A stretch of 64,000 bases of DNA from contig NZ_FNAV01000001.1 of NCBI RefSeq assembly GCF_900102075.1, positions 124,001-188,000 on the forward strand. Direction: 5' to 3'. Source of the DNA: Salipiger thiooxidans. GTDB lineage: Bacteria; Pseudomonadota; Alphaproteobacteria; Rhodobacterales; Rhodobacteraceae. A model generated the notes under the pieces. That model did no database searches. It worked only from the letters and a program-made list of their open reading frames with translations, and was not told the origin of the DNA. Below, one piece after another: positions 33,417 to 42,349 of the stretch. The stretch's first letter is position 1. Each line of letters opens with the position of its first letter. Position numbers and translations under genes: made by a program.

Positions 33417-33860
33417 TCAGGCCGCGGGCATGCCCTGCCCGGCGCCGCCGTGGTCGGTGAGGCATTCGCCATGGTCGCGCAGCACCTCGAGCACCCGGCA
33501 ATCGGAGACCGCACCGCCGGAGCACTCCCCGATCATGCGCTGAAGCTCGGTCCGCAGCGCCTCGAGCCGGACGATGCGCGCCTCCACCGCACGCAGCTGC
33601 TTTTGGGCGATGGCGTCGACGTGGCTGCAGGAATGGTCGGGAGTGTCCGACAGGTCCAGAAGCTCGCGGATCGCCTCGAGCGAGAAGCCCAGATCGCGGG
33701 CGTGGCGGATGAAGGCCAGCCGGTCGAGATCGGCATCGCCATAGCGCCGCTGCCCGCCGCTGCTGCGGCCCGGTTCAGGCATCAGGCCGATCTGTTCGTA
33801 GTAGCGGATGGTCTGCACCTTGCTGCCGGTGCGTCGCGCCAATGCGCCGATGGTCAGCAT
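33417..33860 (-). CDS. MerR-family metal-responsive regulator (ZntR/CadR/PbrR group)
   Basis: A 147-residue regulator. The winged helix-turn-helix covers residues 1-70 (MLTIGALARRTGSKVQTIRY). A long dimer helix and a metal-binding loop follow, with Cys78/His80 and the Cys113-Cys121 pair (CSGGAVSDC) plus Cys133. That pattern fits divalent Zn/Cd/Pb sensing more than Cu(I). It is divergent from a P-type ATPase. Both promoters carry matching dyads (33872-33900 and 33954-33972), so it should activate the ATPase and limit itself. Confidence 0.92.
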   Translation of the reverse strand: MLTIGALARRTGSKVQTIRYYEQIGLMPEPGRSSGGQRRYGDADLDRLAFIRHARDLGFSLEAIRELLDLSDTPDHSCSHVDAIAQKQLRAVEARIVRLEALRTELQRMIGECSGGAVSDCRVLEVLRDHGECLTDHGGAGQGMPAA

Positions 33861-33871
33861 CTGTTGACTCC

Positions 33872-33915
33872 CTTAAAGCTACATGGATTGTAGCTTTAAG
33901 CGTCCGGAAAGGCAA
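33872..33915 (-). promoter_or_regulatory. merR promoter with perfect 12-bp dyad operator
   Basis: Leftward -35 TTGCCT (33910-33915) and -10 TACAAT (33887-33892) are 17 bases apart. A perfect inverted repeat, CTTAAAGCTACA-tggat-TGTAGCTTTAAG (33872-33900), covers the -10. A protein bound there would repress merR. Confidence 0.75.
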
Positions 33916-33949
33916 TTCCGCGGGCCGCGAAGATTTCTTCAGAAACCCC

Positions 33950-33980
33950 TTGAAGCTACAGTCGCCATAGCTCTTATCTT
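33950..33980 (+). promoter_or_regulatory. MerR-type promoter of the P-type ATPase gene
   Basis: TTGAAG (33950-33955) and TATCTT (33975-33980) are separated by 19 bases, the lengthened spacer typical of MerR-activated promoters. The spacer contains a dyad (AGCTA 33954-33958 and TAGCT 33968-33972). The outer arms have the same spacing as the merR operator, AAGCTACA then five bases then a partly matching arm. Confidence 0.85.
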
Positions 33981-34016
33981 GCCTGTCGATCGGAACAGAC
34001 TCACGGACCGGACGAT

Positions 34017-36218
34017 ATGACCACCTCTTCGACACAACTTCACGAATGGCGCGTGACCGGCATGGACTGCGGCTCCTGCGCCGCCAAGGTGCGGGGGGCG
34101 GTCGAGCAGCTGCCCGGCGTCGCCGAGGTCGATGTCGCCCTGATGACCGAGCGGCTGAAGCTGCGGCTCGACGAGGCCCAGACCCGGACCTCCGAGATCG
34201 AGACGGCGGTGCGCGGCGTGGGCTTCGGCATCGCTCCGCGCGGGGCGCCGCCCCAGCGGGAGAAGGGCGCCTTCGTGCTGCCGGACGGCGCGCCGCCGGT
34301 CGCTTCCGACACGCCCGAGCCCGACGTCGCCCCTGACGCCCCCGCGCCGCAGCGGTGGTACCAGAGCCGCAAGGGCCGGATGCTGCTCGGCACCGGAGCG
34401 CTGTTGCTGCTGGCCTGGGCCATCGAGCTCAGCATCGGCGGGGCGCCAGCGCACTGGGCCTTTGCGCTCGCCACGCTGCTGGGCCTCGCCCCGGTCGCGC
34501 GTACGGCCCTTGCGCTGGCGCGCGCGCGGATGCCCTTCACCATCGAGATGCTGATGACCATTGCGGCGCTCGGCGCGCTGGTCATCGGTGCCGCCGAGGA
34601 AGCGGCGCTGGTGGTCTTCCTCTTCGCCCTCGGCGAGATGCTCGAAGGCCTCGCGGCGGGCAAGGCCCGCGACGGCATCCGCGCGCTCGCCGACCTCGTG
34701 CCGCGCACCGCCCGCGTGGTCGTGGGCGCGCGCATCCGCGAGATGCCCGCCGCCGGACTGTCGGTCGGACAGGTGGTGCAGGTGCGCCCCGGCGACCGCG
34801 TGCCCGCCGATGGCACCGTCGTCTCCGGACGCTCGGGGCTCGACGAGAGCCCGGTCACCGGTGAGAGTGTCCCGGTGCTCAAGGAGCCCGGCGCCGAGGT
34901 CTTCGCCGGCTCGATCAACACCGAGGCCGAGCTGCGCGTGCGCGTCAGCCGCGACGCCGAGGACAACACCATCTCGCGCATCGTGCGGCTGGTGGAAGAG
35001 GCCGAGAGCGCCCGCGCGCCCACCGAGCGATTCATCGCCCGCTTCAGCCGCTGGTACATGCCCGCCATCGTCGTCGTCGCGGCGCTGGTGGCGGTGCTGC
35101 CGCCCATGGTTGCGGGCGGCGCGTGGGAGACATGGATCTACCGCGGCCTCGCGCTTCTGCTGATCGGCTGCCCCTGTGCGCTGGTGATCTCGGTGCCCGC
35201 CTCCATCGCCTCGGCGCTCTCCGCCGGGGCGCGCCACGGGCTGCTGCTCAAGGGCGGCGCGGTGATCGAGGCCGCGGCGCGCACCACGCTGGTGGCCTTC
35301 GACAAGACCGGCACCCTCACCGAGGGGCGGCCGCAGGTCACGGCACTTGCGCCGCTTGCGGGCAGCGAGACGGAGCTGCTGCGCATCGCCGCCGAGGTCG
35401 AGACCGGCGCCAGCCACCCGCTGGCGAAGGCAATTCTCGCGCGCGCCGAGGCCGAGGGGCTGGAGCCGCCCGCCGCCACCGAGGCCTCGGCCATCCCCGG
35501 GCTCGGCGCCACCGCGACCGTCGAGGGCCGGCGCTGGACCGTCGGCGCGCCCCGGCTCGCGTCCAAGACCGGCGTGCTGAGCGCTGAAGCCCGTGCCCGG
35601 GCCGAGGCGCTCGAGGCCGAGGGCCAGACCGTGGTCGCGGTCTTCGCCCCCGGCACGCTGCTCGGGCTCATCGCCCTGCGCGACGAGCCCCGCCCCGACG
35701 CCGCCCCCGCGGTGGCCGAGCTTGCCGCCATGGGCGTCGGCAGCGTCATGCTCACCGGCGACAACGCCCGCACCGCCGAGGCCATCGCCGCGCGCATCGG
35801 GCTCGGCCACCGCGCCGGGCTGCTGCCCGAGGACAAGGTGACAGAGCTGGGCAAGCTCACCCGTGACGCACGGGTGATGATGATCGGCGACGGTATCAAC
35901 GACGCGCCCGCGCTCGCCACCGCCCATGTGGGCATCGCCATGGGCTCGGGCACCGACGTGGCGCTCGAGACCGCGGACGGCGCGCTGCTGCGCAACCGCG
36001 TGACCGACGTGGCGGCACTGTTGCGGCTGTCGCGGGCGACCATGGCCAACATCCGCCAGAACGTGGCCATCGCGCTCGGGCTCAAGGGGGTCTTCCTCGT
36101 GACCACGGTGCTGGGGCTCACCGGGCTCTGGATCGCCATCCTCGCCGACACCGGCGCCACGGTGCTGGTGACGCTGAACGCGCTGCGACTGCTGGGCTTC
36201 CGCCCCGGCGGCCGCTGA
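34017..36218 (+). CDS. zntA: Heavy-metal-translocating P-type ATPase (ZntA/CadA-like)
   Basis: A 733-residue inner-membrane pump that exports divalent metals using ATP. The N-terminal heavy-metal domain has GMDCGSC (Cys18, Cys21). After a linker come eight helices with the ion-site motif CPC (about residue 384). DKTGT (about 428) carries the phosphorylated Asp. GASHPLA is the PIB-type HP motif, and GDGINDAPALA closes the hinge. The MerR-type promoter and divergent MerR gene show metal-induced expression. CPC with this regulator points to Zn, Cd or Pb. Confidence 0.95.
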   Translation: MTTSSTQLHEWRVTGMDCGSCAAKVRGAVEQLPGVAEVDVALMTERLKLRLDEAQTRTSEIETAVRGVGFGIAPRGAPPQREKGAFVLPDGAPPVASDTPEPDVAPDAPAPQRWYQSRKGRMLLGTGALLLLAWAIELSIGGAPAHWAFALATLLGLAPVARTALALARARMPFTIEMLMTIAALGALVIGAAEEAALVVFLFALGEMLEGLAAGKARDGIRALADLVPRTARVVVGARIREMPAAGLSVGQVVQVRPGDRVPADGTVVSGRSGLDESPVTGESVPVLKEPGAEVFAGSINTEAELRVRVSRDAEDNTISRIVRLVEEAESARAPTERFIARFSRWYMPAIVVVAALVAVLPPMVAGGAWETWIYRGLALLLIGCPCALVISVPASIASALSAGARHGLLLKGGAVIEAAARTTLVAFDKTGTLTEGRPQVTALAPLAGSETELLRIAAEVETGASHPLAKAILARAEAEGLEPPAATEASAIPGLGATATVEGRRWTVGAPRLASKTGVLSAEARARAEALEAEGQTVVAVFAPGTLLGLIALRDEPRPDAAPAVAELAAMGVGSVMLTGDNARTAEAIAARIGLGHRAGLLPEDKVTELGKLTRDARVMMIGDGINDAPALATAHVGIAMGSGTDVALETADGALLRNRVTDVAALLRLSRATMANIRQNVAIALGLKGVFLVTTVLGLTGLWIAILADTGATVLVTLNALRLLGFRPGGR

Positions 36219-36377
36219 CGCTGCCGGGAAAGCCACGACCGAGCGGTGAGGATTCGGGCGTTTTGCCTGCCGAACAGGCAAAACCGTCACCTCTGCTCCG
36301 TCCCTGCCCGGTTGCGCTTTCGCCGCCCTGCGCGGTTCGCTACCGATCCGGGCAAGACCAGACGCGAGGATCCGACC

Positions 36378-37934
36378 ATGCCCGACATCGACCACACCCG
36401 TCTCGACGCAGCCCTCGACGCGCTGCCCAAGGCCCATCCCGGCCCCGGTGGCGTCGCGGGGGTGATGAAGGACGGCCGGATCGTGGCGGCCCGCGCCTGG
36501 GGCTATGCCAGCCTCGAGACCGGGACGCCCCTGTCGACCGCGACCCGGCTGCCGATCTGCTCGATCTCGAAGCAGTTCACCTGCGGTGTGCTGCTGGCGA
36601 CGGTGGGCGACCCGGCAAAGCTCGACGCGGGCGTGGCCGACTTCCTGCCGCGGCTCGAAAGCCCGCTGCCCACGGTGAAGCAGCTCTGCGACAACCAGTC
36701 GGGGCTGCGCGACTACTGGGCGCTGACCATCCTTCAGGGCGCCAAGGCCGAGCAGACCTTCCGGCGCGAGGACGCCCTGCCGCTCATCGCAAAGATGAAG
36801 ACCGGTCATTTCGCGCCCGGCACCTCGTATTCCTACAACAACAGCAACTTCCGTATGGTCGGCGAGCTGATCGAGCGAGCCACGGGCGAGACGCTCGAGA
36901 CGCTCTACCAGCGACACATCTGGGGGCCTGCCGGCATGACCGGTGCCGAGCTCACCGCCGACACCCGCCACCCGGCGGACGGTGTGACCGGCTACGAGGG
37001 CAGCGACGCGACCGGGTTCTTCCCCGCCGACAACGGCATCTACTGGCGCGGCGACGCGGGCATCTCTGCCTCGCTTGAGGACATGCTGGCCTACGAGGCT
37101 TGGATCGACGCCACCCGCGACGATGCCGAGAGCCTCTACCGCCGACTTTCGGCCGCGCCCAGCTTTGTCGACGGGGCGCCCGCGTCCTACGGATACGGGC
37201 TGTCGCATGAAGAAATCGGCGGCGCCGCCTTCACCGGCCACGCCGGCGCCCTGCGCGGCTTCCGCGCCTATCGCATGAACAGCCGCGAAGAACGGCTTTC
37301 GGTGGTGGTGCTCTTCAACCACGAGGGCAGCGCCCATGGCGCCGCGACCCGGCTGGCGCTCGCGGCGATGGGCAAGGATGCGCCCGAGCCCGCCCCCATC
37401 GCCCAAAGCTGGGACGGCCAGTGGCTCGACACCGAGCGCGGAATGCTCGCGCGGATCGAGACCGGCTGCCGCACCGCTACGCTCCAATACGGCACCGGCG
37501 ATGCGGAGCTGACCTGCGACGGCGAGGCGCTGCGCTCGGACGGGCTGGTGATCACCCGCGCGGGCGACGGGCTCACCATGCTGCGCCCCGGCGAGAACAC
37601 CACGCGCAGGCTCACGCCCCTGAACGAGATCGCCTTTGCCGACGGCGCCGAGATTGCGGGGCGCTACCGGTCCGACGAGCTCGATGCCGAGATGGAGATC
37701 GAGGCCCGCGACGGCGGCGTCTACGCGGTCTTTCGCGGCATGTTGGGCGAAGGCCGGCGCGAGCGCATGGCGGCGGCGGGCAACGACGTGTGGCGGATCG
37801 CGACGCGGCGCTCGATGGACGCCCCCGCCCCCGGCGACTGGACGCTGGTCCTCTGCCGCGACGCGGCGGGTGCGGTCAGCGGCGCGACGCTGAGCTGCTG
37901 GCTCGCACGCGGCGTGGCCTACACGAGGCTCTGA
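36378..37934 (+). CDS. dap: D-stereospecific aminopeptidase, serine beta-lactamase fold (DAP type)
   Basis: A 518-residue serine hydrolase that should remove N-terminal D-amino acids. The catalytic Ser62-x-x-Lys65 (CSISK), Tyr153-x-Asn155 (YNN) and His288 (GHAG) fall at almost the numbering of the Ochrobactrum D-aminopeptidase, which also has about 520 residues. The catalytic domain (1-335) is followed by two beta-barrel-like domains. No signal peptide is seen, so it is probably cytoplasmic. The ATG at 36378 is preceded by GCGAGGA. It ends four bases from the convergent GntR gene. Confidence 0.88.
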   Translation: MPDIDHTRLDAALDALPKAHPGPGGVAGVMKDGRIVAARAWGYASLETGTPLSTATRLPICSISKQFTCGVLLATVGDPAKLDAGVADFLPRLESPLPTVKQLCDNQSGLRDYWALTILQGAKAEQTFRREDALPLIAKMKTGHFAPGTSYSYNNSNFRMVGELIERATGETLETLYQRHIWGPAGMTGAELTADTRHPADGVTGYEGSDATGFFPADNGIYWRGDAGISASLEDMLAYEAWIDATRDDAESLYRRLSAAPSFVDGAPASYGYGLSHEEIGGAAFTGHAGALRGFRAYRMNSREERLSVVVLFNHEGSAHGAATRLALAAMGKDAPEPAPIAQSWDGQWLDTERGMLARIETGCRTATLQYGTGDAELTCDGEALRSDGLVITRAGDGLTMLRPGENTTRRLTPLNEIAFADGAEIAGRYRSDELDAEMEIEARDGGVYAVFRGMLGEGRRERMAAAGNDVWRIATRRSMDAPAPGDWTLVLCRDAAGAVSGATLSCWLARGVAYTRL

Positions 37935-37938
37935 GCGC

Positions 37939-38622
37939 TCAGCGCGCGCCAAGCATGTGGACGTGACCGTAGGCCGCCCGGATGGCGGCCACGATCCCGT
38001 CGTTGCGGTGCAGGATGTGCTCGCGCATCAGCGCCATGGCGCCCACGGCATCGCGGGCCCGCACCCGGGCGAGGATGTCGCGGTGCTGCGACTGGGTGCC
38101 GGCGCGGCGCCCGTCCATGGCGATCCAGCGCACGAGGTGGATGCGGTCGTTGAGATTGGCCAGCATCCCCCGCATCACCGCGTTGCCCGCCAGCCGGGCG
38201 AGTGTGTCGTGGAACCCTATGTCGAGCTCGATCAGCCGGTCGACCGAGGCGTCGGGGGTCTCGGCGATGCTCTCGTCGAGGAACCCCGCCAGCGCCTCGA
38301 GCCCGGCCTCGGTGGCGCGCTCGCAGGCCAGCCGGACGATGGCGCATTCGAGCTCGAGCCGGGCCTCGAAGAGGTCGGTGACCACGTCGACCCGCAGGTC
38401 GGGGACCGAAAAGCCCCGCGTGCCTTTCTCGAGCAGCCCCTCGGCCACCAGCCGGTTCAGCGCCTCGCGCAGCGGCGTGCGGCTGGTGTTGAGACGCTCG
38501 GCCAGCGCCACCTCGTTGAGTTTCTGCTTGGGCAGCAGCGCAAAGCGCAGCAGCAGCTCGCGCAGCTCGGCATGGGCCCGGTCGGCGGCCGAAACCGCAG
38601 TGCCTTCGCCTGTCTCCGCCAT
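37939..38622 (-). CDS. GntR-family regulator, FadR/FCD type
   Basis: A 227-residue regulator with an N-terminal winged helix (about 15-80: LPKQKLNEVALAERLNTSRT, then PLREALNRLVAEGLL) and an FCD effector domain. In the latter, DIGFHDTLARLAGN and the later His residues form a metal/carboxylate site. It is divergent from a thiamine-diphosphate enzyme gene. Two TGTATRCA-like sites lie in the gap, so it probably controls that enzyme in response to a small carboxylate. Confidence 0.92.
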   Translation of the reverse strand: MAETGEGTAVSAADRAHAELRELLLRFALLPKQKLNEVALAERLNTSRTPLREALNRLVAEGLLEKGTRGFSVPDLRVDVVTDLFEARLELECAIVRLACERATEAGLEALAGFLDESIAETPDASVDRLIELDIGFHDTLARLAGNAVMRGMLANLNDRIHLVRWIAMDGRRAGTQSQHRDILARVRARDAVGAMALMREHILHRNDGIVAAIRAAYGHVHMLGAR

Positions 38623-38655
38623 CGCCCCGCCCTCGCCCTCTTGCTGAATTCCGGC

Positions 38656-38665
38656 CTGTATGCAG
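38656..38665. promoter_or_regulatory. Candidate GntR half-symmetric operator, site 1
   Basis: CTGTATGCAG is a near palindrome resembling the TTGTATACAA operators of FCD-type GntR proteins. It lies 34 bases ahead of the GntR start. Confidence 0.4.
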
Positions 38666-38745
38666 CGCGCCTCCCCGGCCCGTCAAGCGCTGCGGCCCCT
38701 GTGCAGAAGTCGGTTGCGCGGGGCTGGCGCTGCGTAGTATTCCGC

Positions 38746-38757
38746 TTTGTATACAGA
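38746..38757. promoter_or_regulatory. Candidate GntR operator, site 2
   Basis: TTTGTATACAGA with a perfect TGTATACA core (38748-38755), flanked by CT and AA. It lies 33 bases before the chosen start of the thiamine-diphosphate enzyme, near where its promoter must be. Similar sites bind FCD-type GntR regulators. Confidence 0.55.
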
Positions 38758-38789
38758 AAGTGATGCAGACGATCAGGGAGCGAAGGGCG

Positions 38790-40517
38790 ATGACGGAGAC
38801 AGGCGGGAACCAGACGGACGGGCGGCTGAGCAACGACAGCGTGACCGGCGCCGAGGCGGCGGTGCTGTCGCTGGCGCAGCACGGGGTGCGTCACGTCTTC
38901 GGGCTCTGCGGCGACACCAGCCTGCCGTTCTACGACGCGCTCGCCCGGCTCAACCACGGCATCACCCACGTGCTGTCGCGCGACGAGCGCTCGGCGGGCT
39001 ACATGGCGGATGCCTATGCCCGGGTGACCGGCCGGGTCGGCGTCTGCGAGGGCCCCTCGGGCGGCGGCGCGACCTACATCCTGCCGGGCGTGGTCGAGGC
39101 CAACGAGAGCTCTTCGGCCATGGTCTGCATCACCTCGGACGTGCCGGTGACCGCGCGCGGCCGCTACCCGCTGACCGAGCTCGACCAGACCGCGATGTTC
39201 CGTCCGCTCACCAAGACCGCAACCACCATCGACCACGTCGACCAGATCCCCGACGTCTTCCGCAAGTCTTTCCGCGCCGCCACCACCGGACGCCCCGGGG
39301 CCGCGCATATCGGCCTGCCCTACGACCTGCAGAAGCAGACGCTCGACCCCGAGCGGATCTGGGCCCAGCCGCGCCACGCCAGCTTCCCCGCCTACCGCGC
39401 CGGGCCGGATCCCGAGACCGTGGCTGAGGCGGCGGCGATCCTGCGCGCGGCGAAGGCGCCGGTCTTCATCGTGGGTGGCGGCGCCATCATCAGCGGCGCC
39501 ATGGAAGAGCTCGACGAGCTTGCCACGCTGCTGAGGGCGCCGGTGGCCTCGACGGTCTCGGGGCACGGGGCGCTGTCGGACCTGCACCCGCTGGCGGTGG
39601 GGGTCGTGGGGGCCAACGGCGGCACAGACGAGACCCGCGAGGTGGTGCAGGCCGCCGACACCGTGGTCTTCGTGGGCTGCCGGGCGGGGTCGACCACCAC
39701 CGAGCACGGCAGGGTGCCGGGCCGCGGTGTGCCGGTCATCCACATCGACATCGACCCGATGGTGGTGGGCGCCAACTACCGCTGCGACGCGGGCATCGTG
39801 GCCGACGCCAAGCTGGCGCTGAGCGCGCTCATCGAGGCGCTGCGCGACGCCGACCTCGCCTCGGGCGGAGAGCTGGCCGCGACGCTCGACGACATGCGGG
39901 CGCGCAAGTTCGCCATGTTCGACCGGCTCGCCCGCTCGGACGACCGGCCGGTCCGCCCCGAGCGGCTGCTGGCGGCGCTGCAGACCCACCTGCCCGAGGA
40001 TGGCATCATCGTCGCCGATCCCGGCACCCCCTGCCCCTATTTCTCAGGCTACTACCGCTTCCCCAGGGCCGGGCGGCACTTCATCACCAACCGCGCCCAT
40101 GGCGCGCTCGGCTTCTCGCTCTCGGCGGGGATCGGCGCGTGGTACGGGCGGCCCGACGCGACGGTGGTCTCGGTCATGGGCGATGGCAGCTTCGGCTTCG
40201 CGGTGGGCGAGATGGAGACCCTCACCCGCCTGAACGTGCCGCTCAAGATGGTGGTGATCTCGAACGCCTGCTTCGGCTGGATCAAGGCCAGCCAGAACGC
40301 GGGCTACGGTTCGCGCTACTTCTCGGTGGATTTCTCGCGCACCGATCACGCGCGCATCGCCGAGGCCTACGGCATCAGGTCGTGGAGCGTCAGCGACCCG
40401 GCGCAGGTCGACACCGCCGTGCGCGAGGCGCTGGCCCATGACGGGCCCGCGCTCATCGACATCGTGAGCCAGGTGCTTCAGGACACAAACGTACCGGTCT
40501 CGGCCTGGATGGGCTGA
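38790..40517 (+). CDS. Thiamine-diphosphate-dependent enzyme, acetolactate-synthase-like
   Basis: A 575-residue enzyme with the three-domain layout of the ALS/benzoylformate decarboxylase superfamily. The catalytic Glu66 is in SRDERSAGYMADAYARVTG. The central domain spans about 200-340. The ThDP/Mg motif GDGSFGFAVGE with the downstream Asn in VISNACFGWIK is intact. The real substrate (decarboxylation or acyl transfer of a 2-oxoacid) cannot be read. The start MTETGG was preferred over a GTG 30 bases earlier because the earlier one would leave no leader. It is divergent from a GntR regulator. Confidence 0.88.
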   Translation: MTETGGNQTDGRLSNDSVTGAEAAVLSLAQHGVRHVFGLCGDTSLPFYDALARLNHGITHVLSRDERSAGYMADAYARVTGRVGVCEGPSGGGATYILPGVVEANESSSAMVCITSDVPVTARGRYPLTELDQTAMFRPLTKTATTIDHVDQIPDVFRKSFRAATTGRPGAAHIGLPYDLQKQTLDPERIWAQPRHASFPAYRAGPDPETVAEAAAILRAAKAPVFIVGGGAIISGAMEELDELATLLRAPVASTVSGHGALSDLHPLAVGVVGANGGTDETREVVQAADTVVFVGCRAGSTTTEHGRVPGRGVPVIHIDIDPMVVGANYRCDAGIVADAKLALSALIEALRDADLASGGELAATLDDMRARKFAMFDRLARSDDRPVRPERLLAALQTHLPEDGIIVADPGTPCPYFSGYYRFPRAGRHFITNRAHGALGFSLSAGIGAWYGRPDATVVSVMGDGSFGFAVGEMETLTRLNVPLKMVVISNACFGWIKASQNAGYGSRYFSVDFSRTDHARIAEAYGIRSWSVSDPAQVDTAVREALAHDGPALIDIVSQVLQDTNVPVSAWMG

Positions 40518-40535
40518 GCCCCTGCGCGCAGGCGC

Positions 40536-41582
40536 TCAGGCGCTCCAGTAGGCCGAGAAATAGCCGCGGTCGCGGGGCAGGTCCCAGTGCTTGCGGAAAT
40601 GTGCCCGCGCGGTGCGCACCAGCCCCTGCTCGGCGGCGACCCAGACGAAGGTGTCCGCCTCGGGCTTCGGCTCGGCCAGCAGAAGATCCGCGAGGCTCTC
40701 GCCGCGGCCGCGGGTGATCCAGTTGATCTCGACGCCCTCGGGGCGTGGCATGTCCTCGCGGTTGCCCGCATCGGCAAGCTCGATCAGCACCTTGCCACGG
40801 CGCGCGGGCGCCGAGCGGGCGAGAATGCGGCGGATCGCCGGCAGCGCGGTCTCGTCGCCCGCCATGAGCAGCACGTCGCCCGCCGGGAAATCCCCGCCGC
40901 CCGGCCCCATGACCGCCACCTGCGTGCCGGGCGTTGCGTGGCGCGCCCACTCGGTGGTGCGCCCGCCGTCATGTTCGTAGACGTCGAATGTGAAGCGCCC
41001 GGCCTCGGCGTCGAGTTCGACGAAGGTGTAGGCGGCGCGGTGCAGCGTATCGTCACCCTCGGGCCAGGCGGTGCGCCCGCGCGCGTCGATGTGCGGCCAG
41101 ACCGGGGCGCGGCCCTCGGGCGGCAGGATCAGCGAGAAGTGCATGCCGCCCACCGACAGCGCCTCGATGTTGTCGCAGGCCATCTCGACCCGCAGAAAGC
41201 TGGCGCCGACGCGGGCGACCGAGCGCACGGTGGCGAGGTGGAAGTTCGGCGGCACGTCGGTCTCGGGGGTGCCGCCCTCCCAGACCAGCGCCGCGCCGGC
41301 CTCGGGGAAGACGTGGTCGAGCAGATAGGCCACGCTCTCGCGCATCTGGTAGAGGTGCAGGGCGCTGGCGGCAGACACCACCACCGAGAGCCCCTCGGCG
41401 CCGGTGCTCAGCACCACGTCCGAGGCATCGTAGCGCACCGCGATGCCGGTCTCGCGGCGGGCCACCCGGTCGGTGAACTCGCGCACCTGGGTCTCGACGT
41501 GGTCGAGCAGGTCCGAGGGCAGCGTGCCGGCGAAGCGGGCAGTGCTGGTGACGGGGAAATCGCGGGAGGGGGAATGCTTCAT
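40536..41582 (-). CDS. Siderophore-interacting protein (ferric reductase)
   Basis: A 348-residue flavoprotein of the ViuB/SIP family that releases iron from imported ferric siderophores by reduction. An extra N-terminal domain (about 1-110, DUF2218-like) precedes the FAD-binding barrel, whose AAYTFVELDAEAGRFTFDVY and HGGRTTEWA-type residues are visible. A C-terminal NADPH-binding fold (LLMAGDETALPAIRRIL, VWVAAEQG) follows. The ATG overlaps the ATPase stop (ATGA), and it is the last gene of the uptake operon. Confidence 0.9.
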   Translation of the reverse strand: MKHSPSRDFPVTSTARFAGTLPSDLLDHVETQVREFTDRVARRETGIAVRYDASDVVLSTGAEGLSVVVSAASALHLYQMRESVAYLLDHVFPEAGAALVWEGGTPETDVPPNFHLATVRSVARVGASFLRVEMACDNIEALSVGGMHFSLILPPEGRAPVWPHIDARGRTAWPEGDDTLHRAAYTFVELDAEAGRFTFDVYEHDGGRTTEWARHATPGTQVAVMGPGGGDFPAGDVLLMAGDETALPAIRRILARSAPARRGKVLIELADAGNREDMPRPEGVEINWITRGRGESLADLLLAEPKPEADTFVWVAAEQGLVRTARAHFRKHWDLPRDRGYFSAYWSA

Positions 41583-42349
41583 AGCGGACACACCATGGGT
41601 TTGCCGGTGACGGGATCAGGTTCGACGCGCGCGGCGAGGCCAAAGGCGCGTTCGAGGTTATCGGGGGTCAGGACGGTCTCGGGCGCGCCGGTGGCGACGA
41701 GCCCGCCGCGACCGAGCAGCACCAGCACGTCCGAGAACCGCGCCGCCATGTTGAGGTCGTGCAGCACGCTCACCACGGTGAGGCCGGTATCGCGGTTGCG
41801 CTGGCGCAGCAGGCTCAGCACCTCGAGCTGGTGCACGAGGTCGAGAAAGGTGGTGGGCTCGTCGAGCAGCAGGAGCGGTGTGTCCTGCGCCAGCACCAGC
41901 GCGATCCACGCGCGCTGGCGCTGACCGCCGGACAGCTCGTTGAGCGGGCGCTCGGCCAGATGGGTGAGGTGCACCGCCTCGAGCGCGCGGGCGCAGGCGG
42001 CGGCATCCTCCTCGCGCCACGGCGACAGGAAGCCGCGCCACGGCGTGCGCCCGCGCCGCACGAGGTCGCCCACGGTGATGCCGTCTGGCGCCAGCGGATC
42101 CTGCGGCAGGATGGCGAGCCGGCGGGCGAGCTTTCCGCTGTGGCTGGCGTGGATGTCGTCGCCCTGCAGCAGCACGCGGCCGGATGCGGGCTCGATGAGC
42201 CGCGCCAGCGTCTTGAGCAGCGTGGACTTGCCGCAGCCGTTGGGGCCGAGGATGGCGGTCACCTCGCCTTCGGGGATCTCGAGGTCGAGCCCGTCGATGA
42301 CGGTGCGGCCCTCGTAGCCGATGGTCAGCGCCTCTGCAGTCAGGCTCAT
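41579..42349 (-). CDS. Iron-siderophore ABC transporter ATP-binding protein
   Basis: A 256-residue ABC ATPase of the FecE/FhuC class. Walker A is GPNGCGKST (about 35-43), followed by the Q-loop (ILPQDP). The signature LSGGQRQRAWIALVLAQ, Walker B LLLLDEPTTFLD and the H-loop (VLHDLN) are all intact. The start MSLTAEALTIGY overlaps the permease stop (ATGA). It powers the two FecCD-type permeases encoded upstream. Confidence 0.95.
   Translation of the reverse strand: MSLTAEALTIGYEGRTVIDGLDLEIPEGEVTAILGPNGCGKSTLLKTLARLIEPASGRVLLQGDDIHASHSGKLARRLAILPQDPLAPDGITVGDLVRRGRTPWRGFLSPWREEDAAACARALEAVHLTHLAERPLNELSGGQRQRAWIALVLAQDTPLLLLDEPTTFLDLVHQLEVLSLLRQRNRDTGLTVVSVLHDLNMAARFSDVLVLLGRGGLVATGAPETVLTPDNLERAFGLAARVEPDPVTGKPMVCPL

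Noticed and set aside
33939-37952. 1337-codon leftward open frame
   Set aside because: It is antisense to both the P-type ATPase and the aminopeptidase and runs across their intergenic gap. The composition is not protein-like.
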